From: Chloroflexota bacterium
GTDB taxonomy: Bacteria > Chloroflexota > Chloroflexia > Chloroflexales > Roseiflexaceae
Direction of reading: 5' to 3'
Assembly: GCA_018969485.1 (NCBI GenBank)
Contig: JAGWYG010000015.1
Coordinates: 1-52,378 of the forward strand
DNA length: 52,378 nt
Numbering within the stretch: the stretch's first letter is position 1; every line of letters begins with the position of its first letter. Under the pieces are notes generated by a model. The model searched no databases, was not told the DNA's origin, and saw only the letters and a list, made by a program, of their open reading frames with translations. The position numbers were made by a program, and so were the translations under genes. Of the stretch, positions 26,694 to 36,748 are shown piece after piece.

Positions 26694-27527
26694 TTAGCGC
26701 TTGGCCGTCCGACGCCGCACAATGAACGAATCCGTCCGCGGGTTGTGTCGCGTCTTGACACCACGCGCCGGCTTGCCCCACTTGGTCTTGGGGGTGGCCA
26801 TGCCGCGCGGCGCACGCCCCTCACCACCGCCGTGCGGGTGGTCGCGCGGGTTCATCGCCGAGCCACGCACCTCGGGCCGCCGGCCGAGCCAGCGCTTGCG
26901 CCCGGCTTTGCCCAGCCGCACGTTCTGGTGGTCACTGTTCCCGACCTGACCGATGGTCGCGCTGCATTCGATGTGTACCCGCCGCATCTCGCCGGAGGGC
27001 ATGCGCAAGGTAGCGTAGCCACCATCTTTCGCCATCAGCTGGGCTGCTACGCCGGCGCTGCGCACCATGACGCCACCACGCCCGAGCTGGAGCTCGACGT
27101 TGTGGACCTGCGTACCGAGCGGGATGAGCCGCAACGGCAAGGCATTGCCGACGCGAATCTCGGCGGCGGGGCCGCTGGCGACCGTGTCGCCGACGCGCAG
27201 GCCGTTGGGTGCCAGGATGTAGCGCTTCTCGCCATCGGCGTAGTGCAGCAGGGCAATGCGGGCGCTGCGATTTGGATCGTATTCGATCGCAGCGACGCGC
27301 GCCGTGACGCCGATCTTGTTGCGCTTGAAGTCGATCAGACGATAGTGCCGCCGAACACCACCGCCCCGATGACGGGTCGTGATTCGGCCACGGTTGTTGC
27401 GTCCGCCACTCTTGCGCAGCGCGACCAGCAACGAGCGCTCGGGATCTTTTTTGGTGACCTCCTCGAACGTCGCGCCCGACATGTTTCGGCGACCAGCCGA
27501 GGTAGGCTTATAGGTGCGATTCGGCAT
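26694..27527 (-). CDS. rplB: 50S ribosomal protein L2
   Basis: L2, 277 residues, needed for peptidyl transferase assembly. [28 protein letters not shown] and the C-terminal block [28 protein letters not shown] with the essential His are intact. Start [15 protein letters not shown] at 27527 fits the family and lies one base after the rplW stop. Confidence 0.97.
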   Translation of the reverse strand: MPNRTYKPTSAGRRNMSGATFEEVTKKDPERSLLVALRKSGGRNNRGRITTRHRGGGVRRHYRLIDFKRNKIGVTARVAAIEYDPNRSARIALLHYADGEKRYILAPNGLRVGDTVASGPAAEIRVGNALPLRLIPLGTQVHNVELQLGRGGVMVRSAGVAAQLMAKDGGYATLRMPSGEMRRVHIECSATIGQVGNSDHQNVRLGKAGRKRWLGRRPEVRGSAMNPRDHPHGGGEGRAPRGMATPKTKWGKPARGVKTRHNPRTDSFIVRRRTAKR

Positions 27528-27528
27528 C

Positions 27529-27813
27529 TCACACTCCCTCGAACAACTCGATGCGGCTCCCTGCGTCGAGGGTGACGATGGCCTTCTTCCAGTCGGCGGT
27601 GTAACCGAATGCACGGCCGCGACGGCGTAGCTTGCCACGCACGTTGATCGTGTGTACCGCCGTCACGGTGACGCTGAAGATCTTCTCGATCGCATACTTG
27701 ATCTGTGCCTTCGTCGCGTGCCGATCGACCTCGAAACAGTACTTGTTCATTTCGAGCAAGCCCGTGTTCTTCTCGCTGACGATCGGGCGAATCACGATCT
27801 GTTGCGGGATCAT
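27529..27813 (-). CDS. rplW: 50S ribosomal protein L23
   Basis: L23, 94 residues, docking site for trigger factor and SRP at the exit tunnel. [39 protein letters not shown] is the typical N-half. Its ATG overlaps rplD (ATGA). Confidence 0.96.
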   Translation of the reverse strand: MIPQQIVIRPIVSEKNTGLLEMNKYCFEVDRHATKAQIKYAIEKIFSVTVTAVHTINVRGKLRRRGRAFGYTADWKKAIVTLDAGSRIELFEGV

Positions 27814-28481
27814 GCATCCTCCCCGGTGGCATCGCTGCCGACCACACTCGCCGGGCCTTGTTGACCGAGATAGCCTTCGATGACGCCAACGGCCGCACGG
27901 CTGATGATGACGGTGTCGTGGTTCAGCAGGTCGATGACGTTCAGATAGCCGGCCAGCAACGTCTTGACATTCGGCAGATTGTTGGCCGATCGCTGCACGT
28001 TGGCATCGCGCTGCTCCAGCACGATCAGTGCCTTCTTGCTGGCGCCGAGGCCAGCCAGGCTGGCGAGGATGTCCCGCGTCCGCGGGCGCTCCATCGCCCA
28101 GCCTTCCAGAAAGCGGATCTCGTCGGCGGCGAACTTGGCCGACAGGGCCGAGCGCACGGCAAGCCGCCGCATCTTTCGCGGCATGTCCAGGCGATACGAG
28201 CGCGGATGCGGCCCATGCGCCACGCCACCACCCTTGCGGTGCGGTGCGCGCACCGAACCCTGGCGTGCTCGCCCGGTGCCCTTCTGGCGGAACAACTTAC
28301 GCGTGCTGCCGACGACTTCGCCACGGCCACGGGTGTTGTGCGTCCCGAGCCGTGCATTGGCCTGCTGTCGCACCATCGCCTGGTGCATCACCGGCACGTT
28401 CGGCGTGATGCCGAAGATGTAGTCGGAGATATCGATCGTACCGACTGCCTCGCCGGACTGGTTGTAGAGTTTCGCTTCCAT
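27810..28481 (-). CDS. rplD: 50S ribosomal protein L4
   Basis: L4, 223 residues; its extended loop lines the exit tunnel. [38 protein letters not shown] is the conserved loop region. ATG 28481 is preferred to 28487 because GAGAGG then has normal spacing. In enterobacteria L4 controls the S10 operon leader; no such leader was recognised here. Confidence 0.95.
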   Translation of the reverse strand: MEAKLYNQSGEAVGTIDISDYIFGITPNVPVMHQAMVRQQANARLGTHNTRGRGEVVGSTRKLFRQKGTGRARQGSVRAPHRKGGGVAHGPHPRSYRLDMPRKMRRLAVRSALSAKFAADEIRFLEGWAMERPRTRDILASLAGLGASKKALIVLEQRDANVQRSANNLPNVKTLLAGYLNVIDLLNHDTVIISRAAVGVIEGYLGQQGPASVVGSDATGEDA

Positions 28482-28502
28482 CGCCATCCTCTCTGTGCGG
28501 CG

Positions 28503-29135
28503 TCAACGCGCCCTGACTGCCCGGCGAACCATCACGAGGCCATTCTTCGCACCAGGCACCGAACCGCGCACGAGAAGCAGGTTCCGATCGACGAGCACCT
28601 CGACAACCTGGAGGTTCTGCACCGTCACCCGACGATTGCCCATCCGCCCGGCCATACGCGTGTTCTTCCAGACGCGGCCCGGCGTGGTGCCGGCACCGAT
28701 CGAACCGGGAGCGCGGTGCCGGTCGCTCTGACCGTGCGTTCGCGGGCCACCGCTGAAGCCGTGCCGCCGTACGACACCCTGAAACCCCCGACCTTTGGAT
28801 GTGCCCGTCACATCAATCAGTTGTCCGGCACGAAACAGATCAGCCCGAACCACGTCACCGACGTGGTGCTCGTCGACACGATCGGCAGCGAATTCGCGCA
28901 GATACCGCAACAGACGCCCCGCACCTGCGAGATGCCCCCGTTCTGGCTTGGTGAGGCGCTTGGCGGTTACCTCGCGGTAACCGAGTTGAACCGCCTCGTA
29001 GCCATCCCGCTCACTCGTGCGTACCTGCGTCACGATGCATGGGCCAACTTCGAGCACCGTGACGGGGACGACTTCGCCCGATGCTCCGAAGACCTGCGTC
29101 ATGCCGATCTTGCGACCTAACAGCCCTTCGATCAC
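28503..29135 (-). CDS. rplC: 50S ribosomal protein L3
   Basis: L3, 210 residues, an early assembly protein near the peptidyl transferase ring. A GTG start at 29135 ([16 protein letters not shown]) is chosen: GGAGGTG lies 7 nt upstream and the longer frame has no family match. [34 protein letters not shown] and [13 protein letters not shown] are diagnostic. Confidence 0.95.
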   Translation of the reverse strand: MIEGLLGRKIGMTQVFGASGEVVPVTVLEVGPCIVTQVRTSERDGYEAVQLGYREVTAKRLTKPERGHLAGAGRLLRYLREFAADRVDEHHVGDVVRADLFRAGQLIDVTGTSKGRGFQGVVRRHGFSGGPRTHGQSDRHRAPGSIGAGTTPGRVWKNTRMAGRMGNRRVTVQNLQVVEVLVDRNLLLVRGSVPGAKNGLVMVRRAVRAR

Positions 29136-29238
29136 AATTGCACCTCCACAGCATGCGCCGTCAGCGACGTTAATGCGCAGCGGCTGTTGTTGTTTCAACG
29201 AGCAACGTCACGCGATGTGGTCGCGTGGGTCGCTCACG

Positions 29239-29547
29239 CTAGAGCTTGATCTCAATATCAACGCCAGCCGGCAGGTTCAGTTTCATCAACGCGTTGATCG
29301 TCTGCTGGCTCGGATCGAGCACGTCGATCAGGCGCTTGTGCGTGCGTATCTCGAACTGCTCCTGCGAATCCTTGTCGATGAAGGGCGAGCGCAGCACGCT
29401 GTACTTTTCGATGCGCGTGGGTAGCGGCACTGGCCCGGCAACCTGAGCGCCAGTGCGCTCGGCTGCTTCGACGATCTCACGTGCCGAACGATCCAGGATC
29501 TTGTGATCGTAGGCCTTGAGGCGTATTCGAACCTTTTGTTTCGCCAT
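29239..29547 (-). CDS. rpsJ: 30S ribosomal protein S10
   Basis: S10, 102 residues, also the NusE antitermination partner. [33 protein letters not shown] and the extended loop [29 protein letters not shown] are canonical. ATG 29547 follows AGGAG. Gaps of 87 bp to tuf and 103 bp to rplC hold no ORF or obvious promoter. Confidence 0.96.
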   Translation of the reverse strand: MAKQKVRIRLKAYDHKILDRSAREIVEAAERTGAQVAGPVPLPTRIEKYSVLRSPFIDKDSQEQFEIRTHKRLIDVLDPSQQTINALMKLNLPAGVDIEIKL

Positions 29548-29634
29548 TGAAATTGCTCCTGCGTTTGTGGCGTCGCAGCCGGCGCGAGACGAGGCGCCGG
29601 CGTGCAAACGCCACAAGGGTTGTCGACAGCCAGC

Positions 29635-30840
<1,206 letters not shown>

Positions 30841-30898
30841 TGCTGCTACCCTCGACCTCTTGCATTCGTCGCGTGGCTTCGCGATGCTGTCGGCTGGT

Positions 30899-30974
30899 TG
30901 GAGCCCATGACGAGACTTGAACTCGTGACCTCGTCTTTACCAAAGACGTGCTCTGCCAACTGAGCTACATGGGC
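30899..30974 (-). tRNA. tRNA-Thr (GGT), CCA encoded
   Basis: A 76-nt cloverleaf on the minus strand: acceptor GCCCATG pairs with CATGGGC, the D-arm has AGCTCAGTTGGCAGAGC, the anticodon loop TTGGTAA gives GGT, and the T-arm has GTTCAAG. Discriminator is T, followed by an encoded CCA. It lies 58 bp upstream of tuf. Confidence 0.96.
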
Positions 30975-31038
30975 ATGCGCCAACAACCAGCAGCCAATGC
31001 CTTGCCAAGCTCTGGCCGCTGGCTGTTGACGACGCGGA

Positions 31039-31124
31039 TGGTGGGCCGGGCTGGATTCGAACCAGCGAAGGCGTGAGCCAGCAGATTTACAGTCTGCCCC
31101 GGTTGGCCACTTCGGTACCGACCC
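31039..31124 (-). tRNA. tRNA-Tyr (GTA), CCA encoded
   Basis: An 86-nt class II tRNA with a long variable arm: acceptor GGGTCGG with CCGGCCC (one G-T pair), anticodon loop CTGTAAA, T-arm GTTCGAAT, discriminator A and encoded CCA. It is the first gene of the tRNA-tuf-ribosomal operon, an arrangement like the E. coli tRNA-tufB operon. Confidence 0.97.
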
Positions 31125-31133
31125 CTGTCGCGG

Positions 31134-31150
31134 CGCTGTTGAAAACAGCG
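31134..31150 (-). promoter_or_regulatory. Leader hairpin at the transcript start of the tRNA-tuf operon
   Basis: CGCTGTT (31134-31140) pairs with AACAGCG (31144-31150) around a 3-nt loop, beginning almost at the predicted first nucleotide and ending 9 nt before tRNA-Tyr. It may protect the 5' end or guide tRNA processing. Confidence 0.45.
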
Positions 31151-31155
31151 TTCGC

Positions 31156-31184
31156 ATTATACGGCGGGTCAGGCGAACTGTCAA
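31156..31184 (-). promoter_or_regulatory. Perfect-consensus promoter of the tRNA-tuf-ribosomal operon
   Basis: On the minus strand TTGACA (31179-31184) and TATAAT (31156-31161) are separated by exactly 17 nt, the ideal housekeeping sigma promoter. The expected start (about 31149) gives a 25-nt leader to tRNA-Tyr. It is the only strong promoter seen for the 18.5-kb block downstream. Confidence 0.85.
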
Positions 31185-31208
31185 ACGAACCGACGAACTG
31201 ACGAACTG
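31174..31208. repeat. Short repeats CGAACTG around and upstream of the -35 region
   Basis: CGAACTG starts at 31174, 31194 and 31202, with the variant CGAACCG at 31186; the spacings are 12, 8 and 8 bp. They cover the -35 box and the upstream region of the operon promoter. Confidence 0.5.
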
Positions 31209-31728
31209 TTGGATGCCTGGATGCAGTGAGGGTGGTCGGGCGGCGGCTTGCTCCGGGGAGCCCCGACTGCCGCCGCCTGCTGTGGGGAGCATGCGGAGCA
31301 GGGTATGCCGCCAAGGGTGATGCGCACGGCTGGCTGCGCCGAGCGCTGCTGCGTGCCCGCGCGTGCCAGCCGATGCGCACGCGGCGCCTATCGGCCAGTG
31401 ATGCGCGCACTGCCAGACACACCTGGGTCCGCGGCCCAGCGATGTCCTGCCGGCAGCGCCCCGGCGCGATGTGGCTGTGATCGGGGACCGGTGGAGGTAG
31501 TGCAGCAGGGCATCGCGGCAGGATGTGCGTGGAGTGCCCGTGCCCGCTCCGCCAGGCGGGCTGCCCGCCGCGAACCACGCGCCGTCGCCCGATGGCTGTG
31601 ACGCCAGGCCCCGGCGCCGGCGGCGCGACATCCGGTCTCGCGGCACATCGGACGGCGTGGTAGGATGGCGCGTGGCGATGTGATCGCACGCCTGTGGTGG
31701 CGTGGCGGCAGCCCGGCGAGGCAATGGC
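31209..31728. other. About 520-bp intergenic region between divergent units
   Basis: Between the ribosomal operon promoter and the four-repeat protein gene. It contains a GC hairpin (GGCGGCGG at 31239-31246 with CCGCCGCC at 31270-31277) and a possible -10, TAGGAT, at 31661-31666. ORFs on both strands here look like high-GC chance frames with no start signals or family match. Confidence 0.5.
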
Positions 31729-32922
31729 ATGGATGGGCAACCGGCGCGTGGCATGGGAATCCAACCGCCACGCATCCTCCAGCATGGATTCGTCCAGCAG
31801 GCGATTCAGGTCGTATTCGCCGTCGTGATCGAGAACCCCAACCCGGCAGTCGCCCTTGATGCCGTGCAGCTACGGATGGTCGCCCGAGATGCCGATGGCG
31901 CCATCCTCGCGGCATACGAGCACGATGTACCGCGCGTCGCGCCCGGCGGCCTCACATATTACTGCGGCGAGTTCTATGTGCGTATCAATCGCCCCGTCGC
32001 CCGGCTCACGGTACAGGTGCCATCGCCCGGCCTGCCACGCCGGGCGACACCAGCCGATCACACGCCGTTCACCACCTCGCTGGTGCGGCTGCTGCGCGGC
32101 GATGCCGGCAGCCAGGTCACCGGGCTGGTACACAATCCGTTCACCCGGCCCTTCGAAGCGATGCTGGTCTGCGTGGTGCTCTTCGACGAGGCCGAGCAGA
32201 TCGTAGGAGGCGGGTTCGGCTATCTCCCCGGCCTGGCCCCCGCAGGCGCCAGCGCGTTCGCGGTGATGGTGTACGCCACCGCCCGGCCATCGCGCGTGGC
32301 GGTGACGGCGATGGAGACAATTTCGGGCATGCTGGGGCCGAGCGACGCCAGCCAGATCGCCACGCTGACGCTGCTTGAGCAGGGCTGGGGGCGGGGGCGT
32401 CAGGCCGGGTTCGGCGTCATCGTCGCCAACCCCGACGAGCGGCGTACGATGCTGGCGGCCAGCTACCTCGCCGCCGCCTTTGATGCCGGTGGTGGCGTGC
32501 TGGCGGTGCGAACCGGCCAGTTCAGCGCGATCCTGCCACACAGCCGCGCCGCCGCCGCCGGCGTGCTGTCCGGGCCAGTGGGCGACGCCGCCGTGGCCCA
32601 CGTCACCGTCCAGGCATTCGCCGGCATGCTGGTCGATGCACCGCGGCGGCGGCCGTTCAGCGTGACCAGCGCCGCATACCACGAGAGCCCGTTCGGTCCT
32701 CGGGTCACCTGCCGCCTGGCGAATGCCTACGATGATCCGGCGTCGGGGATCGGCGTGGTGGCGATCCTGCGCGATCAGGCGGGTGCGATCGTGGGCGGCG
32801 GCATGGAGCGCGCCGCCTTCGCGCCGGTCGGCCGCACGGTGCCGATCGAGGTCGATGTGGCGGGCGGCCCCGTCGATCGCGCCGAGGGCTATGCGGGCGA
32901 ACTGGTGATCACCGGCGCCTGA
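31729..32922 (+). CDS. Four-repeat FxLYD-like beta-sandwich protein of unknown function
   Basis: I do not recognise a specific family. The 397 residues fold into four similar units of about 80-90 residues, each with the pattern hydrophobic strand, N-P or N-A turn, strand with V-x-L-x-D, then G(G)-x and a closing Gly-Pro turn. Examples are FAVVIENPNPAVALDAVQLR, VTGLVHNPFTRPFEAMLVCV, FGVIVANPDERRTMLAASY and VTCRLANAYDDPASGIGVVA. This resembles FxLYD/DUF3426-type domains, usually extracytoplasmic, but no signal peptide or membrane helix is seen. ATG 31729 is a guess; another ATG lies at 31756. It is convergent with the helicase gene. Confidence 0.55.
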   Translation: MDGQPARGMGIQPPRILQHGFVQQAIQVVFAVVIENPNPAVALDAVQLRMVARDADGAILAAYEHDVPRVAPGGLTYYCGEFYVRINRPVARLTVQVPSPGLPRRATPADHTPFTTSLVRLLRGDAGSQVTGLVHNPFTRPFEAMLVCVVLFDEAEQIVGGGFGYLPGLAPAGASAFAVMVYATARPSRVAVTAMETISGMLGPSDASQIATLTLLEQGWGRGRQAGFGVIVANPDERRTMLAASYLAAAFDAGGGVLAVRTGQFSAILPHSRAAAAGVLSGPVGDAAVAHVTVQAFAGMLVDAPRRRPFSVTSAAYHESPFGPRVTCRLANAYDDPASGIGVVAILRDQAGAIVGGGMERAAFAPVGRTVPIEVDVAGGPVDRAEGYAGELVITGA

Positions 32923-32951
32923 GGTGGCGCCTGGCCGATGGGCCGCGGATG

Positions 32952-34934
32952 TCAATCGATGGTGAGGCCGAAGCGGAAGGACGAGTCGGCGGGCGCGGCG
33001 GGTGCGGCGGGTGCGGCGGGTGCGGCCGGCGGCGGCGGCGCGCCATCGTGAAACACCTCGTCGATGAGCGCGCGCGGCAGGTCATTGAGCAGATAGCGCT
33101 CGGCCGGATCGTTCTGCCGGCTGCGGCGGGACCACTGGCTGCGCATGCGCCGCGTGATGATCAGCTCGTCTTGAGCACGGGTGAGCGCGACGTAGAGCAC
33201 CCGCCGCTCTTCTTCCACCTCGTCGGGGTCGTCGACACTGCGGGCGCTGGGATAATTGCCCGGCGAGACCCCCGCAACGTAGCAGACGCGACACTCGGTG
33301 CCTTTCGCCGAATGGATCGTGATCACCGTCACCGCGTCCTCGATCCCCAGACGGTCGACATTGCTCTCCCAGATCGGATTGAGCAGATACTCCTCGATGA
33401 AGCCGAGGAGCGATGTGTACCGCCGGGCCAGCTCTTCGACCATCGGGAAGTCCTGGCGCCGCCGCTCCCAGTCGTTGTTGCGGTAGCGCGCCTCGAGCAC
33501 CGGCTGCAGTGCGGCGGCGGCGCTGGCGATCGCCTGTGACACCTGCTCCTGCGACTGATGCACCTGCCGCAATGCCGCATGGGCGTCGGCCGGCAGTTCG
33601 CCCGCGGCGATGCCGAGCACGCCCTCGGACGCTGCGGCAACCGGGGCGACGCGCTTGATGATCCGCGCCGCGTGGACATCGCCGATGCCGGGCCAGAGCG
33701 TCAGAAAGCGCATCCAGGCAAGCTCGTCCCGGGGATTGGCGACGATACGCAGCGGTGCGAGCAGATCGCGCATATGTGCTGATTCGAAGAGCCGGGTTCC
33801 GCCGATGAAGCGGTACGGAATGCCGCGGTCGAGCAGGGCTACCTCGATCGGGCGGGCGATGTAGCCCGAACGCACGAGGATCATGTGGTCGCGCCAGGCG
33901 GCGCCTTCCTGCCGCCGCTGCGCGCAATCCTCGGCGATCCAGCGGCCTTCCTCAAACTCGTTGCTGAACGTCTGCACACGCGGCCGGACCCCGGCGCCGC
34001 GCATCGCCACGAGCCGCCCGGCATATCCGAGCGGGCTCTGCTCGAGCAGCCAGTTCGCCAGGTCAAGGATCGGCTGCGTCGAGCGATAGTTCTGCTCGAG
34101 CCGCAGCGTGATGCTCCCCGGCACCCGCTCGCCAAACTGGTGGACATTGCGGAAGTCGGCGCCGCGGAAGCCATAGATCGACTGGGCGTCGTCGCCGACA
34201 CAAAACAGCGTGACCCGCCGCTGCAGCGGGTTGAGCAGCTGCCACTGGAGCGGATTGGTGTCCTGCATCTCGTCGACCAGGATGTGATCGTAGTGATTTG
34301 CGACCCAATCGCGGATTGCCGCAGACTGCGCCATGCTCTCGGCGACCCGGGCGAGGACGTCATCGTAGTCGAGGTAGCGGTATTCGGCTTTGTGCTGCTC
34401 GTACGCGCTCAACGCCGCGCCGATCTCCTGCTTGAGCGGCAGCAGCTCTGATGCCTGCCGCTGGATCGCCGTCGTCAGCGTCTGGCCGGTGTTGCGCGCA
34501 TACGAGTACATGCTGGCGAGCTGGGCAGCCTGCGGCAAGAGGACGTCCTGGCGCAGGCTGCGCACCAGGCGGAACAATGCCAACTGATCGTCCTGGTCGA
34601 TGACGCTGACCCCTTCGGCGCGAAAGGTGTGTGGCGCCCGGCGCAGCAGCGACATGCACCAGGTGTGGAATGTCGAGGCGCGCAGCTCGGTCGCATGATC
34701 ACCGAGCACGCCGCGCACGCGTTCGACGATCTCGCTGGCGGCGCGCCGGGTGAAGGTCAGGATGAGGATGCGGTCTGCCGGCACGCCCGACCAGATCAGA
34801 TATGCTGCCCGGGCGATGATCGTCCTGGTCTTGCCGCTGCCGGCACCGGCGAGCACCAGCGCATGGCGTCGCGGAATGGTCGCGGCGTGGCGCTGGGCGT
34901 CGTTCAGCGAATCGAGCAGGGTCTGCAGTGCCAT
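32952..34934 (-). CDS. UvrD/Rep-family ATP-dependent DNA helicase
   Basis: A 660-residue superfamily 1A 3'-5' helicase. Motifs: Walker A LAGAGSGKTRTI (about 29-40), Ia LTFTRRAASEI, II ILVDEMQDTNPLQW, III GDDAQSIYGFRGAD, IV LEQNYRST, V VITIHSAKGTE and VI LYVALTRAQDELIIT. It is shorter than PcrA/UvrD (about 720). The end is a Pro/Ala linker with a tandem repeat (about three 9-bp units) then SSFRFGLTID. Start ATG 34934 has GAGG 7 nt upstream. A role in repair or fork restart is likely; which of UvrD, PcrA or Rep it matches best is not clear. Confidence 0.92.
   Translation of the reverse strand: MALQTLLDSLNDAQRHAATIPRRHALVLAGAGSGKTRTIIARAAYLIWSGVPADRILILTFTRRAASEIVERVRGVLGDHATELRASTFHTWCMSLLRRAPHTFRAEGVSVIDQDDQLALFRLVRSLRQDVLLPQAAQLASMYSYARNTGQTLTTAIQRQASELLPLKQEIGAALSAYEQHKAEYRYLDYDDVLARVAESMAQSAAIRDWVANHYDHILVDEMQDTNPLQWQLLNPLQRRVTLFCVGDDAQSIYGFRGADFRNVHQFGERVPGSITLRLEQNYRSTQPILDLANWLLEQSPLGYAGRLVAMRGAGVRPRVQTFSNEFEEGRWIAEDCAQRRQEGAAWRDHMILVRSGYIARPIEVALLDRGIPYRFIGGTRLFESAHMRDLLAPLRIVANPRDELAWMRFLTLWPGIGDVHAARIIKRVAPVAAASEGVLGIAAGELPADAHAALRQVHQSQEQVSQAIASAAAALQPVLEARYRNNDWERRRQDFPMVEELARRYTSLLGFIEEYLLNPIWESNVDRLGIEDAVTVITIHSAKGTECRVCYVAGVSPGNYPSARSVDDPDEVEEERRVLYVALTRAQDELIITRRMRSQWSRRSRQNDPAERYLLNDLPRALIDEVFHDGAPPPPAAPAAPAAPAAPADSSFRFGLTID
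32994..33030. repeat. 9-bp tandem repeat in the helicase 3' end
   Basis: GCGGGTGCG repeats about three times and codes for the Ala-Ala-Pro linker of the helicase. Copy number may vary between strains. Confidence 0.5.
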
Positions 34935-35041
34935 GGGCTGCCTCGCATGCAACAGTGCACGGATCGGGCGATGCCGGTGCAGTAGCGCCGGCCGGGGTCT
35001 GCCATAGCCATTATACGGCAGGAGCCACCGATGGTGCGCGA

Positions 35042-35680
35042 TCAGTTGCCGATGATCGCCATGCTGCCGGCGGCATCGATCTGTAGCGTGAAGTGCAGCG
35101 GATCACGCTGGACCTCATTCGTCGCGTAGGTGTGGCTGCCGCGTACCGCGATGGTGACGGCGCCGTCGGCGCCGACTGGATCGGCGACGCAGAGCTCGCT
35201 CCCAATGTGGACGTACGTCTGGATGACCTCACTCCGCACCAGCACCTCGAGGATGGCCAGGTCGCCGAGGCTGCGCCGTGCCGCGGGGCGCACGCTGCCG
35301 ATCAGGGCCGTCGCTCCGCGGCGCAGGCGTGTAGCGTCGACCGCCAGCAGGTCGCCGAAGGCGTCGTCGCGCACCAGCGCCTGGCGCAGGTCGGGCGAGA
35401 AGAAGAACAGCGGTGCGCCGTCGAGCGTGAACCGGGCGAGCGCGTCGATTGCCGGGCCGCGCGCGGTGCTGTCGGCGGCACGGAACAGCGTCGGGCGATC
35501 GTGCCATGCCGGCCCACGCCGACGTTGCTCGTCGAGCACCGACTCGCTTTCGGGCTGGATCCATCGCCGTGTGCAGTCGCTCCCAACCGACGCCGTGCCG
35601 CCACACGCCGCCAGGGCGGTGAGCCACCCGATGGTCAGCATCAGCCGGCACCACCACGCGATCGTCATGAAGCTTTGCAT
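35042..35680 (-). CDS. Small lipoprotein, no known domain
   Basis: The visible frame is open much further upstream; ATG 35680 is the best start as it gives a lipoprotein signal peptide (basic-poor start, hydrophobic WCRLMLTIGWLTALAAC) with lipobox L-A-A-C at about residue 27. The mature part is 180-odd residues, mixed alpha/beta, with DGAPLFFFSPDLRQALV and LGDLAILEVLVRSEVIQTYVHIG; two further Cys (near residues 36 and 170) might pair. I do not recognise it. An extended -10 (TGGTATACT, 35718-35726 on the minus strand) precedes it. It is divergent from the SDR gene. Confidence 0.6.
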   Translation of the reverse strand: MQSFMTIAWWCRLMLTIGWLTALAACGGTASVGSDCTRRWIQPESESVLDEQRRRGPAWHDRPTLFRAADSTARGPAIDALARFTLDGAPLFFFSPDLRQALVRDDAFGDLLAVDATRLRRGATALIGSVRPAARRSLGDLAILEVLVRSEVIQTYVHIGSELCVADPVGADGAVTIAVRGSHTYATNEVQRDPLHFTLQIDAAGSMAIIGN

Positions 35681-35717
35681 TGCCACCACGCCGCTATGCA
35701 TTGCTGCTGATGACTGG

Positions 35718-35726
35718 AGTATACCA
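35718..35726 (-). promoter_or_regulatory. Extended -10 element of the lipoprotein gene
   Basis: TGGTATACT on the minus strand, 38 bp before the chosen start. No good -35 is seen, in keeping with an extended -10 promoter. Confidence 0.5.
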
Positions 35727-35971
35727 TCCGGTGTGCCCGCAGCGCACGATCCGACGTTCCTCGGCTGGCCGCCACGCTGCAGCATCGCGGCGGCGACCAT
35801 GTGCGATCGGGTGCGTGAGCGCGGCGCCACCATCGTTCATCGAGGCTGGTGCGTTGCCGACTGCAGCCGATGGTGAGGATCAGCCCGGGCCATGCGCGCT
35901 GGCCGCCGCGCCATCCCTGGTGCGTGTGGTAGGATGCGGGCAGTCATCCAGGCGAGAAGGAGAGACGACCC

Positions 35972-36748
35972 ATGGTCGACGAGAGCATGCGGCAGGCGCT
36001 CGCCGGGCGCACCGTACTGATCACCGGCGGATCCCGGACCCTCGGCGCCGCGATCGTACGCATGATGGCCGCCGCCGGCGCACGCATCGCGCTGCACTAC
36101 CACACCGCTGCCGATGCAGCCCGCGCCCTGGCCGAAGAGCTGCGCCACACCGGCGTCGACATCGCCTGCTTTGGCGCCGATCTCACCGATGCCACCGCAG
36201 CCTGCGCCCTGATCGATGCCGTCACGCAGCACTTCGGCAGCCTCGACGTGCTGGTGAACAACGTCGGCCCGTACGTCGACACCCCATTCCGCGAGCTGGC
36301 GCTCGCTGATTTTGATCGCGTCATGGCGGGCAACCTGCGCGCCACCTTCGTCCTCACCCAGGCGGCGGCGCGGCAGATGGCGCCGGGAGCGATTGTGATC
36401 AACATTGCCGCGACCGACCACCGCCACCGCAGCCATTCGGTCTACGGCCTCGCCAAAGCGGGTGTGATTCACCTGGGGGAGGCGTTCGCCCGCGAGCTGG
36501 CTCCCGCCATCCGTGTCTACACCATCGCCCCCGATCTGCTCGCCGAGAACGAGGAGATGGACGCCACGATCAGCGGGCCGGCGATCGCCGCGACGCCGAT
36601 GGGCCGCCTGGTGCGTCGCGACGAGGTTGCCTGGCTGGCCTGCCTGCTGTGCACGCCGGCGTTCATCATGGCCACGGGCCACACCATCACGCTCGACGGC
36701 GCGCGCAGCATCCCGATCATCGCCAGCGGTGCGTGGTCGGGCAGCTGA
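35972..36748 (+). CDS. SDR family oxidoreductase
   Basis: A 258-residue short-chain dehydrogenase/reductase. The cofactor motif TGGSRTLG (19-26) and NNVGPY (about 93-98) are typical, and YGLAKAG holds the catalytic Tyr and Lys. The catalytic Ser position reads NIAATDH, so the Ser is replaced by Ala/Thr; pteridine-reductase-like SDRs also lack it and use Asp before the Tyr. The basic residue after the first strand (HYHT) is not decisive between NADH and NADPH. ATG has AAGGAGAG upstream and a possible -10 TAGGAT at 35930-35935. Substrate unknown. Confidence 0.8.
   Translation: MVDESMRQALAGRTVLITGGSRTLGAAIVRMMAAAGARIALHYHTAADAARALAEELRHTGVDIACFGADLTDATAACALIDAVTQHFGSLDVLVNNVGPYVDTPFRELALADFDRVMAGNLRATFVLTQAAARQMAPGAIVINIAATDHRHRSHSVYGLAKAGVIHLGEAFARELAPAIRVYTIAPDLLAENEEMDATISGPAIAATPMGRLVRRDEVAWLACLLCTPAFIMATGHTITLDGARSIPIIASGAWSGS

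Noticed and set aside
26683-26781. N-terminal extension of S19 and similar extensions of L2, L16, S10, S8, IF-1
   Set aside because: Family starts and Shine-Dalgarno positions fit the internal starts; the upstream parts overlap neighbours and have no similarity.
27858-29120. 420-codon plus-strand ORF opposite rplD/rplC
   Set aside because: Fully antisense to two conserved ribosomal genes; high-GC artefact.
31174-31208. CRISPR-like repeats
   Set aside because: The 7-bp units are too short and lie in a promoter; no spacers or cas genes.
31388-31915. Minus-strand ORFs upstream of the tRNA-tuf operon
   Set aside because: They overlap the start of the four-repeat protein and show only high-GC frame composition.
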